From Fibrobacterota bacterium (GTDB taxonomy: Bacteria > Fibrobacterota > Chitinivibrionia > Chitinivibrionales > FEN-1185): DNA of 64,000 nt. Location of the stretch: positions 1 through 64,000 of the forward strand of contig PLWQ01000007.1 in NCBI GenBank assembly GCA_003165595.1, given 5' to 3'. The notes beneath the pieces were generated by a model. It did not search any database and was not told where the DNA came from. It saw nothing but the letters and a program-made list of their open reading frames with translations. Shown here piece by piece: positions 16,441 to 26,092 of the stretch; position 1 is the first letter of the stretch; the number at the start of each line of letters is the position of its first letter. The position numbers and the translations under genes were made by a program.

Positions 16441-17373
16441 ATGAAGAAACCGGCTTGGTCATTGCTCTTCTTCACTTCCGGTTCATCCGGAAAGGTAAGG
16501 CGCGTGTCGCTTACCACGCCATTCATATTTGTGGTTTCGGTGTTCATGCTTCTGGGCGTGCTCGGACTTGGTCGATGCGTCTACTTCGCATCGTCCTACG
16601 GCCTCGCAAAGCTCAAGATGTACTTTAGCCTCAAGGAAAATCTTCAGCTCAAAGCCGAAGTTAATTTCTTCTCAAAGTACTCGCATGAAAAACTCTTCAA
16701 CCTCGACAAGCTTGTTTCCTTTGAAAACAAAACGCGTCTGAAGTTCGGCATGGATTGCGTCAGCGAAGATGTCCGAAAAGTCGGCGTGGGTGGAATGCCG
16801 AGCGATAACGATCTTGTTCTTGCCACCCTGGAAGACCCGGTTCTCATGAAAGCCGACGCGGTAAGGGAGGATATTCTTGCCCTTTTGCGAAAGGTTCGTC
16901 TTGAGGACACAACGTTCGGCACCATGGCGAGCCAGGTGGATAGGCAATTGGTTGTGTGGTCTCAAAGGCCGGCGGTGTCGCCGGTGTGGGGGCGACTCAC
17001 GTCCGGTTTCGGGTACAGGGTACATCCGTTTACAGGCTACACCGTGCTTCACGCAGGAATCGATATATCAAACCAGATCGGCACGCCGGTCCGCTGTACG
17101 GCCGACGGCATTGTCTCTTTTGTCGGTTACAAAGATTACTTTGGAAATCTTGTTCAGGTTTCGCATCCTGCGAGCGGATTCAAGACAATGTTCGGCCACC
17201 TGAACAAGGCGGCGGTCGTTGAAGGGCAGGGAGTAAAACGCGGAGACATTATCGGCTATCTGGGCAACAGCGGCAGGAGCACCGGGCCACATCTGCATTA
17301 TGAAATTCACAAACTCAGCGACATAGTCAATCCTATCGATTTCATTCTTCCCGCAGACACAATGATCGATTAG
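16441..17373 (+). CDS. M23-family membrane-anchored peptidase (LytM/MepM-like)
   Basis: A short cytoplasmic N-terminus leads to one membrane segment (about 27-50), a periplasmic coiled-coil-like region, and a C-terminal M23 domain (about 180-300). Zinc ligands are present: His204 and Asp208 (HAGID), and His286 in the HLH motif (284-286). His253 and His284 are the usual catalytic partners, so the domain looks active. Family members cut peptide cross-links in peptidoglycan during growth or division. Its own promoter lies just upstream. The yjbQ gene follows on the same strand. The substrate cannot be told from sequence. Confidence 0.88.
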   Translation: MKKPAWSLLFFTSGSSGKVRRVSLTTPFIFVVSVFMLLGVLGLGRCVYFASSYGLAKLKMYFSLKENLQLKAEVNFFSKYSHEKLFNLDKLVSFENKTRLKFGMDCVSEDVRKVGVGGMPSDNDLVLATLEDPVLMKADAVREDILALLRKVRLEDTTFGTMASQVDRQLVVWSQRPAVSPVWGRLTSGFGYRVHPFTGYTVLHAGIDISNQIGTPVRCTADGIVSFVGYKDYFGNLVQVSHPASGFKTMFGHLNKAAVVEGQGVKRGDIIGYLGNSGRSTGPHLHYEIHKLSDIVNPIDFILPADTMID

Positions 17374-17462
17374 TCCGCAGGTGCGAAACCCTCGTAAACG
17401 ATCCGCCGGTTTTTACCTGATTCCCGTTGACATTCCTTCCGTACCATTTTATCATCAGTTCG

Positions 17463-17867
17463 ATGGTTGTCCACAGTGAAATTGCCGTTGTGTCGCAAAC
17501 CCGCTGCGGGTGGATTGACATCACCGCAGCTATCGAGAAAGCCGTGAAGAATAGCGGCATTACCTCGGGCATATGCTGCGTCTCGAGCCTCCACACCACG
17601 GCCGGCATCACGGTCAACGAAAACGCGGACCCCGACGTGGAAACTGATTTCTTCCGGTCTCTTGCGGCGCTGGCTTTACCGGCGGAAGCCTGCCTTCATT
17701 CTGAGGGAAATTCGGACAGCCATCTCAAAGCGTCGCTTGTGGGGTTGAGCGCCAGCGTACCCGTCTGCGGCGGCGTGCTCGTACTGGGAACATGGCAGTC
17801 CATTTACTTTTGTGAATTTGACGGTCCAAGAAAACGGCGCGTGACCCTCACGGTGATGGGCGAATAA
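17463..17867 (+). CDS. YjbQ/UPF0047 family protein
   Basis: The product of about 134 residues is a whole UPF0047 domain: GWIDITAAIEKAV, the strand VSSLHTTAGITVNENADPDV, the His-containing EGNSDSHLKASLVG, and the closing LGTWQSIYFCEFDGPRKRRV. Some members are described as secondary thiamine-phosphate synthases; the main role is unsettled. The conserved His residues form a possible metal site. I chose the ATG that gives the normal N-terminus (MVVHSEIAVVS); an in-frame ATG 12 codons earlier is possible, and neither has a strong ribosome binding site. Confidence 0.88.
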   Translation: MVVHSEIAVVSQTRCGWIDITAAIEKAVKNSGITSGICCVSSLHTTAGITVNENADPDVETDFFRSLAALALPAEACLHSEGNSDSHLKASLVGLSASVPVCGGVLVLGTWQSIYFCEFDGPRKRRVTLTVMGE

Positions 17868-17893
17868 GGTTCGCGCGCCGGCGGAGACGACTC

Positions 17894-18961
17894 ATGGCAT
17901 CGGCCTTGTGGGCGGGGAAGGAAAACCTTCTGTCGGCGACGGTGATCGCCTGCGGTATCGCTGTAGCCTGCGCATACGGTCAGGACGTCGCATCGGTCCG
18001 GTATGCCGCGGAACTGGACAACCTTCCCGCGTCGTGCCGCGCGGCATCCATGGGGGATGCCGGCGTCGCCCTGCCGCTTGATGCGGCGGGAGTATTCTGG
18101 AACCCGTCGGCACACGCATATATCAAGAGCTACGAACTGTCGGCCGAGTATGCCAAACTGTACGGCGGCCTTTCGAGCCAGGGATGCGCCGCGATTCACG
18201 TCCCGCTGCAGGAGCAGATGAGCGTCGACGCGTTCTACACACGTTTTCAGAGCGGGACAATATCCCAGTGGGACACGCTTCCCGGGACCGAACTTGCCCG
18301 CCTCGCCGACCCCTCGCTGCGCGCCGATGGATCATCCAGCGGCAGCTTTACAAACGACCAGAACCTGCTGGTTCTGTCCATTGCGCGGGTGTTCCCGATG
18401 CCCGTTCCGCGCCTCACCACCTACAGTTACCCGCTTCCCGTGGAATTGTCCGGCGGCATTAATTTCAAGGGCTTCTGGCAAACCCTGAACCCGTGGGGGC
18501 AGGTGAGAATGGGGATGAATATCAACGCCGATGCCGGGCTCCTGCTTCGGGTCGGAATAGATTATGATCTGCTCAAGAAACAGGTAAGCCGGGAATTCTA
18601 TGTGGGGCTGGACGTGAGGAACTTCCTCGGCACGAGGATGGTGTGGCTCCATTCGCCCGACGACTATCAGGAAACTGTTGATATGTCGGAAAGCTTCGGA
18701 GTGTCATACATAGACAGAACGCATATCCTCGGCGCAACCTGGATAGCGACATTCGCCGTGCTGCGTGACTACGGTTATACCTATCATGGGGGCCTTGAGG
18801 CGCAGTTCGCCGACATGATTTCGTTCCGGGTCGGCGTTTCCGACAAGACCTTTACGTGCGGCGCAGGCGTTACCTTCAAGAACTACTCTCTCGATTACGC
18901 CTACCGGTTCGACGAAATCGCGCCCTCGCCGCTGCGGCTCTCGCTGCGGGTGGCATTTTAA
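17894..18961 (+). CDS. PorV/UPF0164-like outer-membrane beta-barrel protein
   Basis: A signal peptide (hydrophobic core TVIACGIAVACAYG) is followed by RAASMGDAGVALPLDAAGVFWNPS, the hallmark of the PorV/PorQ and UPF0164 (FadL-like) barrel group. The rest alternates as amphipathic strands and ends SPLRLSLRVAF with a C-terminal Phe, as expected for outer-membrane barrels. PorV itself is a shuttle of type IX secretion, but the family is wider, and no other T9SS gene is in the window, so the function is open. A GGAG site precedes the ATG. It converges on fliN with a palindromic terminator between. Confidence 0.75.
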   Translation: MASALWAGKENLLSATVIACGIAVACAYGQDVASVRYAAELDNLPASCRAASMGDAGVALPLDAAGVFWNPSAHAYIKSYELSAEYAKLYGGLSSQGCAAIHVPLQEQMSVDAFYTRFQSGTISQWDTLPGTELARLADPSLRADGSSSGSFTNDQNLLVLSIARVFPMPVPRLTTYSYPLPVELSGGINFKGFWQTLNPWGQVRMGMNINADAGLLLRVGIDYDLLKKQVSREFYVGLDVRNFLGTRMVWLHSPDDYQETVDMSESFGVSYIDRTHILGATWIATFAVLRDYGYTYHGGLEAQFADMISFRVGVSDKTFTCGAGVTFKNYSLDYAYRFDEIAPSPLRLSLRVAF

Positions 18962-18976
18962 AAGGCGGTGAAAAGT

Positions 18977-19046
18977 AAAAAGTTCAAAGTAAACGATGTG
19001 GCCCGTCACTTTGGACTTGCAACTTTTGACTTTGAACTATTTTTTT
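18977..19046. terminator. Bidirectional palindrome between barrel gene and fliN
   Basis: AAAAAGTTCAAAGT (18977-18990) pairs with ACTTTGAACTATTTTT (from 19029), followed by more T on the plus strand and preceded by A-rich sequence, so it can act in both directions between the two convergent genes. Sequences of this kind are also common dispersed repeats. Confidence 0.55.
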
Positions 19047-19050
19047 TGAA

Positions 19051-19311
19051 TTAGAGGTGCTTGAACTTCTCTTTTTCCCCGTACAACTGGCCGATTCTCA
19101 CCGAGAGCTTGTCGTCGACAACGGTGATTTCGCCTTTTGCAAGCATCTTGTCCTTAATAAAGACATCGACTGGCTCGCCCGCCATGCGGCTGAGCTGGAC
19201 AAGGCTGCCCTTTTTGAGGTTGAGGAGATCGCGGATGGACATTCGCGTTTGTCCCAGTTGGACCGAAATCGGAACGCCCACGTCCAGCAGCATGTTGACG
19301 GTATTGGTCAT
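19051..19311 (-). CDS. fliN: Short FliN-type flagellar switch protein
   Basis: FliN forms part of the C-ring that sets flagellar rotation direction. The 86-residue product is essentially one SpoA domain: VGVPISVQLGQTRMSIRDLL, then LKKGSLVQLSRMAGEPVDVF and KGEITVVDDKLSVRIGQL. The ATG at 19311 has GGGAG eight bases upstream; an extension to 19425 is open but reads as non-homologous sequence. Many FliN proteins carry 30-60 extra N-terminal residues, which are lacking here. It stands alone, away from any fliM or export genes in this window. Confidence 0.85.
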   Translation of the reverse strand: MTNTVNMLLDVGVPISVQLGQTRMSIRDLLNLKKGSLVQLSRMAGEPVDVFIKDKMLAKGEITVVDDKLSVRIGQLYGEKEKFKHL

Positions 19312-19411
19312 TGGAAAACTCCCGGCCTGTGCCCTCGGTGATCCGCCTATTCCTTTATATCGGATGCCGGCAAAAGATTCTTGAGGACATCCGCCGGCAG
19401 CGGACGCGGTC

Positions 19412-19519
19412 TTGGCAAACGGCATCGATCACATTGTACCAAAGAAACCGCTTGTGCGCAAGGACGTTGTAGCGGCGCCGGCGCCCGGTGTTGCGCAAGG
19501 CGAAGAGACTGCGCGGTGA
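19412..19519 (+). CDS. Possible very small ORF (35 aa)
   Basis: A TTG-started frame reads LANGIDHIVPKKPLVRK then DVVAAPAPGVAQGEETAR and ends at the left edge of repeat A copy 2. Composition looks protein-like, but there is no ribosome binding site and no family recognised. It could be the tail of a decayed gene cut off by the repeat. Confidence 0.2.
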   Translation: MANGIDHIVPKKPLVRKDVVAAPAPGVAQGEETAR

Positions 19520-19690
19520 ATCCCATAGCGAGCGGCTATGAGTACGTTTTCATTCCATAGGGATGGAAAGATTGCAGGCTGCTCACTGGAGCGTACATCC
19601 GGTCGTAATCGCGGACCTCGCAGGTTCGCAAGAGCGTCTACTCCTGTAGTGTTGTATGCAGTCCTAGTCGTGGTGCTGCGAGGTCTTTCA
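19517..19690 (+). repeat. Dispersed repeat family A, copy 2 (most complete)
   Basis: The left half matches the copy at 4747 almost base for base (TGAATCCCATAGCGAGCGGC..., both hairpins kept). The right half (GCGTCTACTCCTGTAGTGTT to GTCGTGGTGCTGCG, 19634-19680) matches the copies at 40090 and 62811. All are on the plus strand. The remaining bases up to hldD (19691-19836) show no gene. Confidence 0.85.
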
Positions 19691-19836
19691 ATGTTCTTGT
19701 CTCCTCTCGTGCATTACTGGTAATATATATTTTTAGCAGCGACTTTCATGATGCACGGCCGGCAGGCGTCCGCGGATTCCCGTGGATAATACGGCCTGTG
19801 CAATACCAACGCTCTACCAGTCTCGGAGGTCTGCGC

Positions 19837-20811
19837 GTGATCGTTATTACCGGCGGAGCAGGGTTTATCGGCAGCGTGCTGGCCTGGCGGCTCAATCAGT
19901 CGGGTCACACCGACATTTGCATCGTGGACCACCTCGGCTCGTCGGAAAAATGGAAAAACCTCAGGGCGCTCACCTTCTCCGACTACTTAGACAAAGAAGA
20001 ATTCATCGGGCGGCTCGAACGGGGCGACTTCGGCGACGGCATCGACGTGATTTTCCACCTGGGCGCTTGTTCGTCAACCACCGAAACCGATGCCGGCTAC
20101 CTCATGGAAAACAACTACCGGTATTCGGTGAGGATCGGGACATGGCGGGAGGCTCATAAAAAGACCCGTCTCATTTATGCGTCAAGCGCCGCAACGTACG
20201 GCGACGGCTCCCAGGGGTATCTCGACGACGAGAACCTGCTTCCCACGCTTCGCCCGCTTAACATGTACGGATATTCAAAACACCTGTTCGATATGTATGC
20301 CTTTCGCCACGGATGGCTGTCGGACATCGTGGGGCTCAAGTACTTCAACGTGTTCGGGCCGAACGAGAACCACAAGGGCGACATGCGGAGCGTGATAAAC
20401 AAGGCGTATCCCCGCATGCGCGACGAAGGGACCATAGCTCTGTTCGAGTCGCACCGCTCCGACTACCGGCACGGCGAACAGCGCCGCGACTTCGTGTACG
20501 TTAAGGATGCCGTCGACATGACCCTGTTTTTTATGGAGCGCAGGGACGCCGCCGGACTATACAATATCGGAACCGGCGCGGCGCGGTCGTGGAACGACGT
20601 CGCCGGCGCGATGTTCGGCGCGCTCGGCAGGAAGCCTTCCATCACCTACATCCCGATGCCGGAAACCATTCGCGCCAAGTACCAGTACTTTACGCAGGCC
20701 GACCTCACAAAGCTCTTTGAGGCCGGCTGCGCCGTTCGGTGCCGGCCGCTCGAGGAATCCGTTGCCGACTATGTGCACGAGTACCTCTCCAAGGACGGCC
20801 TGATCCTGTAA
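19837..20811 (+). CDS. hldD: ADP-L-glycero-D-manno-heptose 6-epimerase
   Basis: HldD inverts C6 of ADP-D-glycero-D-manno-heptose to supply the heptose of the LPS inner core, so the cell probably makes heptose-containing LPS. This extended SDR enzyme starts with IVITGGAGFIGS (NAD(P) site), continues with FHLGACSSTTE, and has the catalytic Tyr/Lys in YGYSK. Further family segments are KYFNVFGPNE and RRDFVYVKD, with a normal length of 324 aa. The GTG start is chosen because GGAGG lies about eight bases upstream and translation then begins directly at the Rossmann fold. The next gene follows after 19 bases. Confidence 0.93.
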   Translation: MIVITGGAGFIGSVLAWRLNQSGHTDICIVDHLGSSEKWKNLRALTFSDYLDKEEFIGRLERGDFGDGIDVIFHLGACSSTTETDAGYLMENNYRYSVRIGTWREAHKKTRLIYASSAATYGDGSQGYLDDENLLPTLRPLNMYGYSKHLFDMYAFRHGWLSDIVGLKYFNVFGPNENHKGDMRSVINKAYPRMRDEGTIALFESHRSDYRHGEQRRDFVYVKDAVDMTLFFMERRDAAGLYNIGTGAARSWNDVAGAMFGALGRKPSITYIPMPETIRAKYQYFTQADLTKLFEAGCAVRCRPLEESVADYVHEYLSKDGLIL

Positions 20812-20830
20812 CTGCGGCGAAAGGCGTTTC

Positions 20831-22195
20831 GTGGACCGCATTTCTGTGACAAAGACACCGGACGGGCTCAAGGCGTTTCTCACCGTGCCCGACGCGCTGG
20901 CCACGGATTATCCCACCTTTGATGAGCTCAGGCAGTGCCTTGCAGACAGCGGGGTGGTGTGCGGCATCGACGACAACGCTCTGCACCAGATGATCCGGAA
21001 CAAAACCTGCAATTTCCCCGCGGAAGTCGCGCGGGGAACGCCCAGCGTCCCGGCGACCCCGGGACGCATCGACATCCTGGTCGACGTGTCGTCGCGGGGA
21101 AAGCCGAAGGCGATTGCCGGCGGACGGGTTGACCTTCGCGACATCGGGTACGTGGTCAACGTGCGCAAGAATTTGCATATTCTTCGGCGAATTCCCCCCG
21201 TTCCCGGGAAGGAAGGGAAAATGGTGACCGGGAAAACCATCGGGTTCGTGATACCGCCGCACGTGATGCTGATCCCGGGAAAGGGCACCAGAATCCTCGA
21301 AGAAGACCCGAACGTGCTGGTCGCGGACGTCGACGGCGCGGTCATGGTCTTTCCAAACGGGAAGGCCGAGGTTCTCACCGACAAACTGGTGCAGAGTAAC
21401 GTCGACTACACCACCGGCAACATCTACTTTTCGGGCAATCTCCGGATCAACGGTACCGTGCGCAGCGGTTTCGAAGTGGCGGCCGAGGGAAACGTGTGGA
21501 TAGGCGGGAGCGTTGAGGACGCGAAAGTTTCGTCGCTGGCCGATCTCGAAATTGTGGGCGGAGCCTCCGGCTCGGGCAACGGAATTGTCAAATGCGCAGG
21601 AACCCTCAAGGCGCGGCACATCCAGAACCTGAACGTCCAGGCCAAAAATGTCGAGGTTGCCGAAGACATCGTGCATTGCGACATCTGGGCCGAGGCAACG
21701 GTGGTGGCAAAGTCGATCGTCGGGGGCACGGTTTCGGTCGGCAGGTCCGTTGAGGCGGAAACGATAGGGACCGAGGCGGAAGCCAAGACGGTGGTGGATC
21801 TCGGGGGCACCTCGGCGCTGCTCAAGCAGAAATACGATCTGCTCCGCGACCTGGCAACCGTGACCGGAGAGATCGGGGCGCTCAAGGGCGACATGTATTG
21901 CCACGTGCGGGACGAGATGGACGAAGGCGGAACGCTTTCGCCCTCTTCGCTATCGCGGCTCGACGATCTGCGGGCCAAGAACCAGGAAACTCTCGATAAA
22001 AATGCCGCAATACAAAAGGAAATCGGTACAATTGACGATAAACTGAAGAGGAGCACCATTCCGGTGCTCAAGGCGGGCACCATATACCCGAATACCATAG
22101 TGAAAGCGGGAACGCTCGAAAAAGGCATTAAGGAAAAACTGTCGCATGTGGTTATCACGGCCGAGCAGAATGTAATCACGGTCGGCAAGGGTTAG
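20831..22195 (+). CDS. FapA/DUF342 family protein
   Basis: Residues about 1-90 form an N-terminal FapA-type domain. This is followed by a long right-handed beta-helix-like section (VDYTTGNIYFSGNLRINGTV, then EVAAEGNVWIGGSVEDAKV and similar turns), and a C-terminal helical region with charged coiled coil near 335-420. This is the DUF342/FapA layout. The Vibrio member takes part in polar flagellar or chemotaxis organisation and in the glucose-dependent control of FapA; most others are unstudied. It starts with GTG after hldD, likely co-transcribed. Its proximity to motility genes fits a flagellar link, but that is inference. Confidence 0.8.
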   Translation: MDRISVTKTPDGLKAFLTVPDALATDYPTFDELRQCLADSGVVCGIDDNALHQMIRNKTCNFPAEVARGTPSVPATPGRIDILVDVSSRGKPKAIAGGRVDLRDIGYVVNVRKNLHILRRIPPVPGKEGKMVTGKTIGFVIPPHVMLIPGKGTRILEEDPNVLVADVDGAVMVFPNGKAEVLTDKLVQSNVDYTTGNIYFSGNLRINGTVRSGFEVAAEGNVWIGGSVEDAKVSSLADLEIVGGASGSGNGIVKCAGTLKARHIQNLNVQAKNVEVAEDIVHCDIWAEATVVAKSIVGGTVSVGRSVEAETIGTEAEAKTVVDLGGTSALLKQKYDLLRDLATVTGEIGALKGDMYCHVRDEMDEGGTLSPSSLSRLDDLRAKNQETLDKNAAIQKEIGTIDDKLKRSTIPVLKAGTIYPNTIVKAGTLEKGIKEKLSHVVITAEQNVITVGKG

Positions 22196-22214
22196 CCTCG
22201 GCCGTCTTTTCTGT

Positions 22215-22243
22215 TTGACTGTTGCGAGTCATTGCAGTATCAT
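22215..22243 (+). promoter_or_regulatory. Promoter for the large TPR gene
   Basis: TTGACT (22215-22220) and TATCAT (22238-22243) have an ideal 17-base spacer, 52 bases before the start codon. Confidence 0.6.
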
Positions 22244-22294
22244 TACAAGTGGGTTGCCAGAGTATCGTGTGGGTATCGTAATCGGAGTTGGACT

Positions 22295-24310
22295 ATGACG
22301 AATGCGTGGATAAGCCGGTTCCGCTGTTGCGTGTTTGCACTGCCGTTTTTCCTCTTGCTGACCGTTCCGTGCGCGGGCCAGGAAACCGACGACTACATCC
22401 ACTATCAGTTGGGCCTTCGATACAAGAACGAAAACAAGTCCGATCAGGCGCTCGAAGAATTCCGTAAATTGCTTTCCGCCTATCCGGACAATTACAACGC
22501 GTACATGCAGATTGCGGATATCCGGAGGATGCAGGGTCAACCGAGGCTCGTTATCTATAATCTGAAACGGGCGCTTGCCTACAATCCGGGCTGGGGCAAG
22601 GCGCAGAAAATGCTGGCCGAGGCCTACGAGCAGGACAGGCAGTTCCAGAATGCCATCATCGAGTACCAGCATTACCAGCAGGCTTGCGATCCTGCCGAGC
22701 TCGATTCGATTCAGTCCAAAATCAACCGTCTTGTCGGCAAAGTAAAGGGCGAACCCGAGCCCATGGCGCAGGCGGCCTCGTTGCCTGGGCAAAAGGATAC
22801 ACTTGCCCCTGCAAAGAAGACCGTTTCGGGCAAGCAGGCCCAGGCCGCCGCGGTACCCTCACCCTCGGCCGCAAAATCCCGCGCCGGCAGTGAGGCCGGG
22901 GCGCCTCGGAAAAAGGCGATTGCCCAGCCCGCCGCGCCCACCGCCGAATCTCATTTCAACCAGGCCGTGGTGCTTTACAACGAGGAAAAATTCGACGAAG
23001 CCCTGGGGCAGCTCAAAAAGGCCGTGACGCTCAAGAGGGACTTCCCCGCCGCATATTACTATGCCGGCCTCATACGGTTCAAGAAGGGCGAAAACGACCT
23101 TGCAAAGATCAACTTCGCCAAGGCGTTCGGCTACCCCGAAGGGGAAGGGGTTGCCCATTTCTTTCTCGGAAAGATTTACGGAACGGAAAGAAACTTCAAG
23201 GAAGGCATAGCCATGCTGCTGGAGTTTCTCCAGAAACCGGGAGACCCGGACCAGCGCAAAGAAGCGGTGGCGCTTCTCAAGCAATACAAAGCCATCGTGG
23301 GCGACCCCACGCCGCTGCCGGCGGGATTGGGCGGCCCCGACACCGTGCGGCGCCAGGAGCCTCTGATAGAACCGGTTGCCCCGGAAACGAGCATGGTTAC
23401 CATCGAAATGAGAATCGATTCTCTCCTGACCTTGGCGGTTGTCGATACGCTTTCCGATCCGGGGCAGGCGATGCTCGTTGCCGTCAAGGAATTTCGCGCG
23501 GGAAGGTACGAGAGCGCGGCAAAAGAATTCAAAAAGGTCATGGTCTCGTTTCCAGCCAAAGCGGTGGGTCCGCAGTGTCTCTACGATATCGGTGCGTGCT
23601 ACATGAAACTCCGGTTGTTTTCAAACGCGGAAAACCAGTTCGACCAGCTGTTGGAACGATACCCGGCGCACGCGCTCGCGTCGCAGAGCCTGTTCTTTAA
23701 GGCTTATTCCTTCCTTGAGCGGGGAGATCTGTCCCGCGCGGAGCGCCTGCTGCGGGAATTTATCCAGAAGAACCGCACGCATCAGTGGACGGGGAGGGCA
23801 TACGAAAAGTTGGGAGACCTCTATACCGAACTTAAGGAGTCGGGCAAGGCGCTTGACGCATACAATCAGGCCGTGGCGCAGGCGCATGACGCCGCCGACC
23901 GCGCATACGCGCTCTACAAACTGGGCTCCCTGTACTTTGAGGTCGCCAACGGCCCGCGGGCCGTGGAATCGCTGGAGAAGCTGATTGAAAACGGTGAAAA
24001 GTCGGGTTCGTACCTGCGCGTTCCGGATTCGTACTACCGGATCGCCGATTATGAGTACCAGCACAAGAACTTTAAACGTGCGCTCGAATTTTATCAGAAG
24101 GCAACGCGCAAGTATCCCACGTATCAGGAAACGCCCTGGGGCCTTTTCCAGGCGGGCAATATTTACAAGAACACGAAAGACTATCAGAAAGCAATCGAAA
24201 CCTACAAAGTCCTCGCCAAAACCTACCCCGACGACTATTGGGCAAAACAGGCGAAGTGGAAAATGGAAGACGCGGTATGGGAAAACGAATACCGCAGCGT
24301 GTTGAACTAG
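22295..24310 (+). CDS. Secreted TPR-repeat protein
   Basis: The 671-residue product has a signal peptide (FALPFFLLLTVPCAG) cut before QETDDY. There are two blocks of TPR helices, about 35-150 and 225-320. Between them is an Ala/Pro/Lys-rich linker. A third larger block (about 395-665) resembles BamD/YbgF-type outer-membrane-associated TPRs (FPAKAVGPQCLYDIGACYMK, ASQSLFFKAYSFLERGDL, WAKQAKWKMEDA). It should act in the periplasm as a scaffold. The ATG at 22295 is chosen because it starts the signal peptide. It has its own promoter. No enzymatic motif is seen. Confidence 0.8.
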   Translation: MTNAWISRFRCCVFALPFFLLLTVPCAGQETDDYIHYQLGLRYKNENKSDQALEEFRKLLSAYPDNYNAYMQIADIRRMQGQPRLVIYNLKRALAYNPGWGKAQKMLAEAYEQDRQFQNAIIEYQHYQQACDPAELDSIQSKINRLVGKVKGEPEPMAQAASLPGQKDTLAPAKKTVSGKQAQAAAVPSPSAAKSRAGSEAGAPRKKAIAQPAAPTAESHFNQAVVLYNEEKFDEALGQLKKAVTLKRDFPAAYYYAGLIRFKKGENDLAKINFAKAFGYPEGEGVAHFFLGKIYGTERNFKEGIAMLLEFLQKPGDPDQRKEAVALLKQYKAIVGDPTPLPAGLGGPDTVRRQEPLIEPVAPETSMVTIEMRIDSLLTLAVVDTLSDPGQAMLVAVKEFRAGRYESAAKEFKKVMVSFPAKAVGPQCLYDIGACYMKLRLFSNAENQFDQLLERYPAHALASQSLFFKAYSFLERGDLSRAERLLREFIQKNRTHQWTGRAYEKLGDLYTELKESGKALDAYNQAVAQAHDAADRAYALYKLGSLYFEVANGPRAVESLEKLIENGEKSGSYLRVPDSYYRIADYEYQHKNFKRALEFYQKATRKYPTYQETPWGLFQAGNIYKNTKDYQKAIETYKVLAKTYPDDYWAKQAKWKMEDAVWENEYRSVLN

Positions 24311-24374
24311 CCGCGGAGCCGTTGTTCCTTCGTCCCGTTGCGCCAACAAATACTCCATTCTTCAAACTTCCCTG

Positions 24375-24404
24375 TGGACGACTGCCTGCACGAATTGGTA
24401 CAAT
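24375..24404 (+). promoter_or_regulatory. Possible promoter of the 24.4-30.5 kb gene run
   Basis: TGGACG (24375-24380) and TACAAT (24399-24404) are 18 bases apart. The -10 region TGGTACAATAATA is identical to that before the hybrid kinase (12619-12631), which supports a shared promoter type. Confidence 0.4.
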
Positions 24405-24450
24405 AATACATTGATTGAGTCCGGTTCTTGTGCCTCAAAAGTGGGACCGA

Positions 24451-24837
24451 ATGGCTGCTGCAGATACTACCTCGCTCATTGCCACGCTTGCCGCGTCGTA
24501 CCGGCGCCAGTTGGAAATGTACCGAACGCTCACCGCGCTCGTGCAGAAGACGCTGTCGCAGGTGGTGCTTTCGCGCGGCGACGTGTCGGGCGTTATGGAC
24601 AGCTTTACGCGCAAGCAGGAGCTGATTGACGCTATTGTCAAGGAGCGCGAAAATGTGGGCGACTGCGTTGTTCTGTGGCAGGAACGCAAGGCGGGTTTGA
24701 AGCAGAGTACGCAATCGCAGGAACTCGACGAACTGCTCAAAGCCACGCAATTGGTAATCAAGGAGTTCCTGGAATACGAGGAACAGCTCAAAAAATATCT
24801 CGAGCATGTCACTAAGAAAGGGAGCCCCGTCTCTTGA
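24451..24837 (+). CDS. Coiled-coil protein, FlgN/FliT-like export chaperone candidate
   Basis: The product of 128 residues is almost all alpha-helix with heptad patterns (LAASYRRQLEMYRTLTALVQ; TRKQELIDAIVKERENVG). A KQELIDAI-type segment is typical of FlgN/FliT flagellar chaperones, which hold hook-associated proteins or flagellin before export. The match is one of shape rather than strong motif. Its stop overlaps the start of the kinase gene (TGATG), so the two are translationally coupled. The following FlrB/FlrC-like pair makes a flagellar role more likely. Confidence 0.5.
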   Translation: MAAADTTSLIATLAASYRRQLEMYRTLTALVQKTLSQVVLSRGDVSGVMDSFTRKQELIDAIVKERENVGDCVVLWQERKAGLKQSTQSQELDELLKATQLVIKEFLEYEEQLKKYLEHVTKKGSPVS

Positions 24838-26092
24838 TGGCCGTCGCGAGGAAGAACACGCCCGTGCTTACCCAGGAAATGTTCGATTCCCTTACCGGAA
24901 TTATCGAGGATTTCCAGGCGCGCGCCGAAAAGCTCGCCGTATTATACGAACGTATGCGGCAGGATTTCAAGAAAGTCAACGTCGAACTCGACAAGAAAAA
25001 CGAACAGCTCGCCCAGAGTCTGCGAAAGCAAGAGGAAATTCAGACGTATCTGGGCAGCATTCTCGAAAGCATGAACAGCGGCGTGGTTGGGGTGAATACC
25101 GTGGAGCGCATAACCCATTTCAACAAGGCCGCTTCCGAAATCACCGGATTCCCCCCGGAAGAAGTAATTGACAAAAAGTATTCCGATCTGTTTCCCAAGA
25201 ACAGCGAGGGCGAGACGTCGCTTCTCCAGGTGCTCCGAACGGGCAAGGGGCTGGCCCGCGACGAAAAGGTGATCTGGCATAGGGACGGACATCCGTTGCC
25301 GGTTTCCTTCCAGACCGCGCTGCTCACCGATCCATCCGGAGCGACACTCGGCGCCGTGGAGATTTTCTCGGACATTTCCCGCATCAAGGCGCTCGAAGAG
25401 GAGATGCAGCAGACCAAGACCATGGCGGCTCTCGGCGAAATGGCTGCCACCGTAGCGCACGAAATAAGGAACCCGCTCTCCGCCATGGGAATGTGGGCCA
25501 CCCTTCTGGAGCGCGAGATAGCGCCGGAAAGCCAGAGCAGGAACATCGTACACAAGATCCTTGAGGGACTGTCGCGGCTCAACAGGATCGTGTCGAATCT
25601 GCTGGTATATTCGCGGCCTGTAAAGCCCCAGCTCCGGCCCGTGCCGCTGCAGCAGCTACTCAGCGAAACGTCCGACTTCGTGGAAATTGAGATCGAACGC
25701 CAGGGACAGAACATTGAAGTGCACAAGGCTTGGGACGGCGAGGCGGTGCAGGTTCTGATGGACCCGGAGAAACTGCAGCAGGTAATCATGAATCTGGCGC
25801 TCAACGCGATCCAGGCCATGCCCAAGGGCGGCACACTTACGGTGCGCATCGACAGCACGGAGGGCGACACCGGGTATGGCTCGTTCTCCATAAGCGACAC
25901 CGGATGCGGAATTTCCAAAGAGAACCTCGATAAAATATGGCTGCCCTTTTTCACCACAAAATCAAACGGCACCGGGCTGGGGCTTGCTATTGTCAAGAAG
26001 ATAGTCGAATCGCACTCCGGCGTGATAGAAGTGGCCAGCGAAATCGACAAGGGGACTACGGTAAAGGTCTTCTTGCCCCTGGCAAAACCCTG

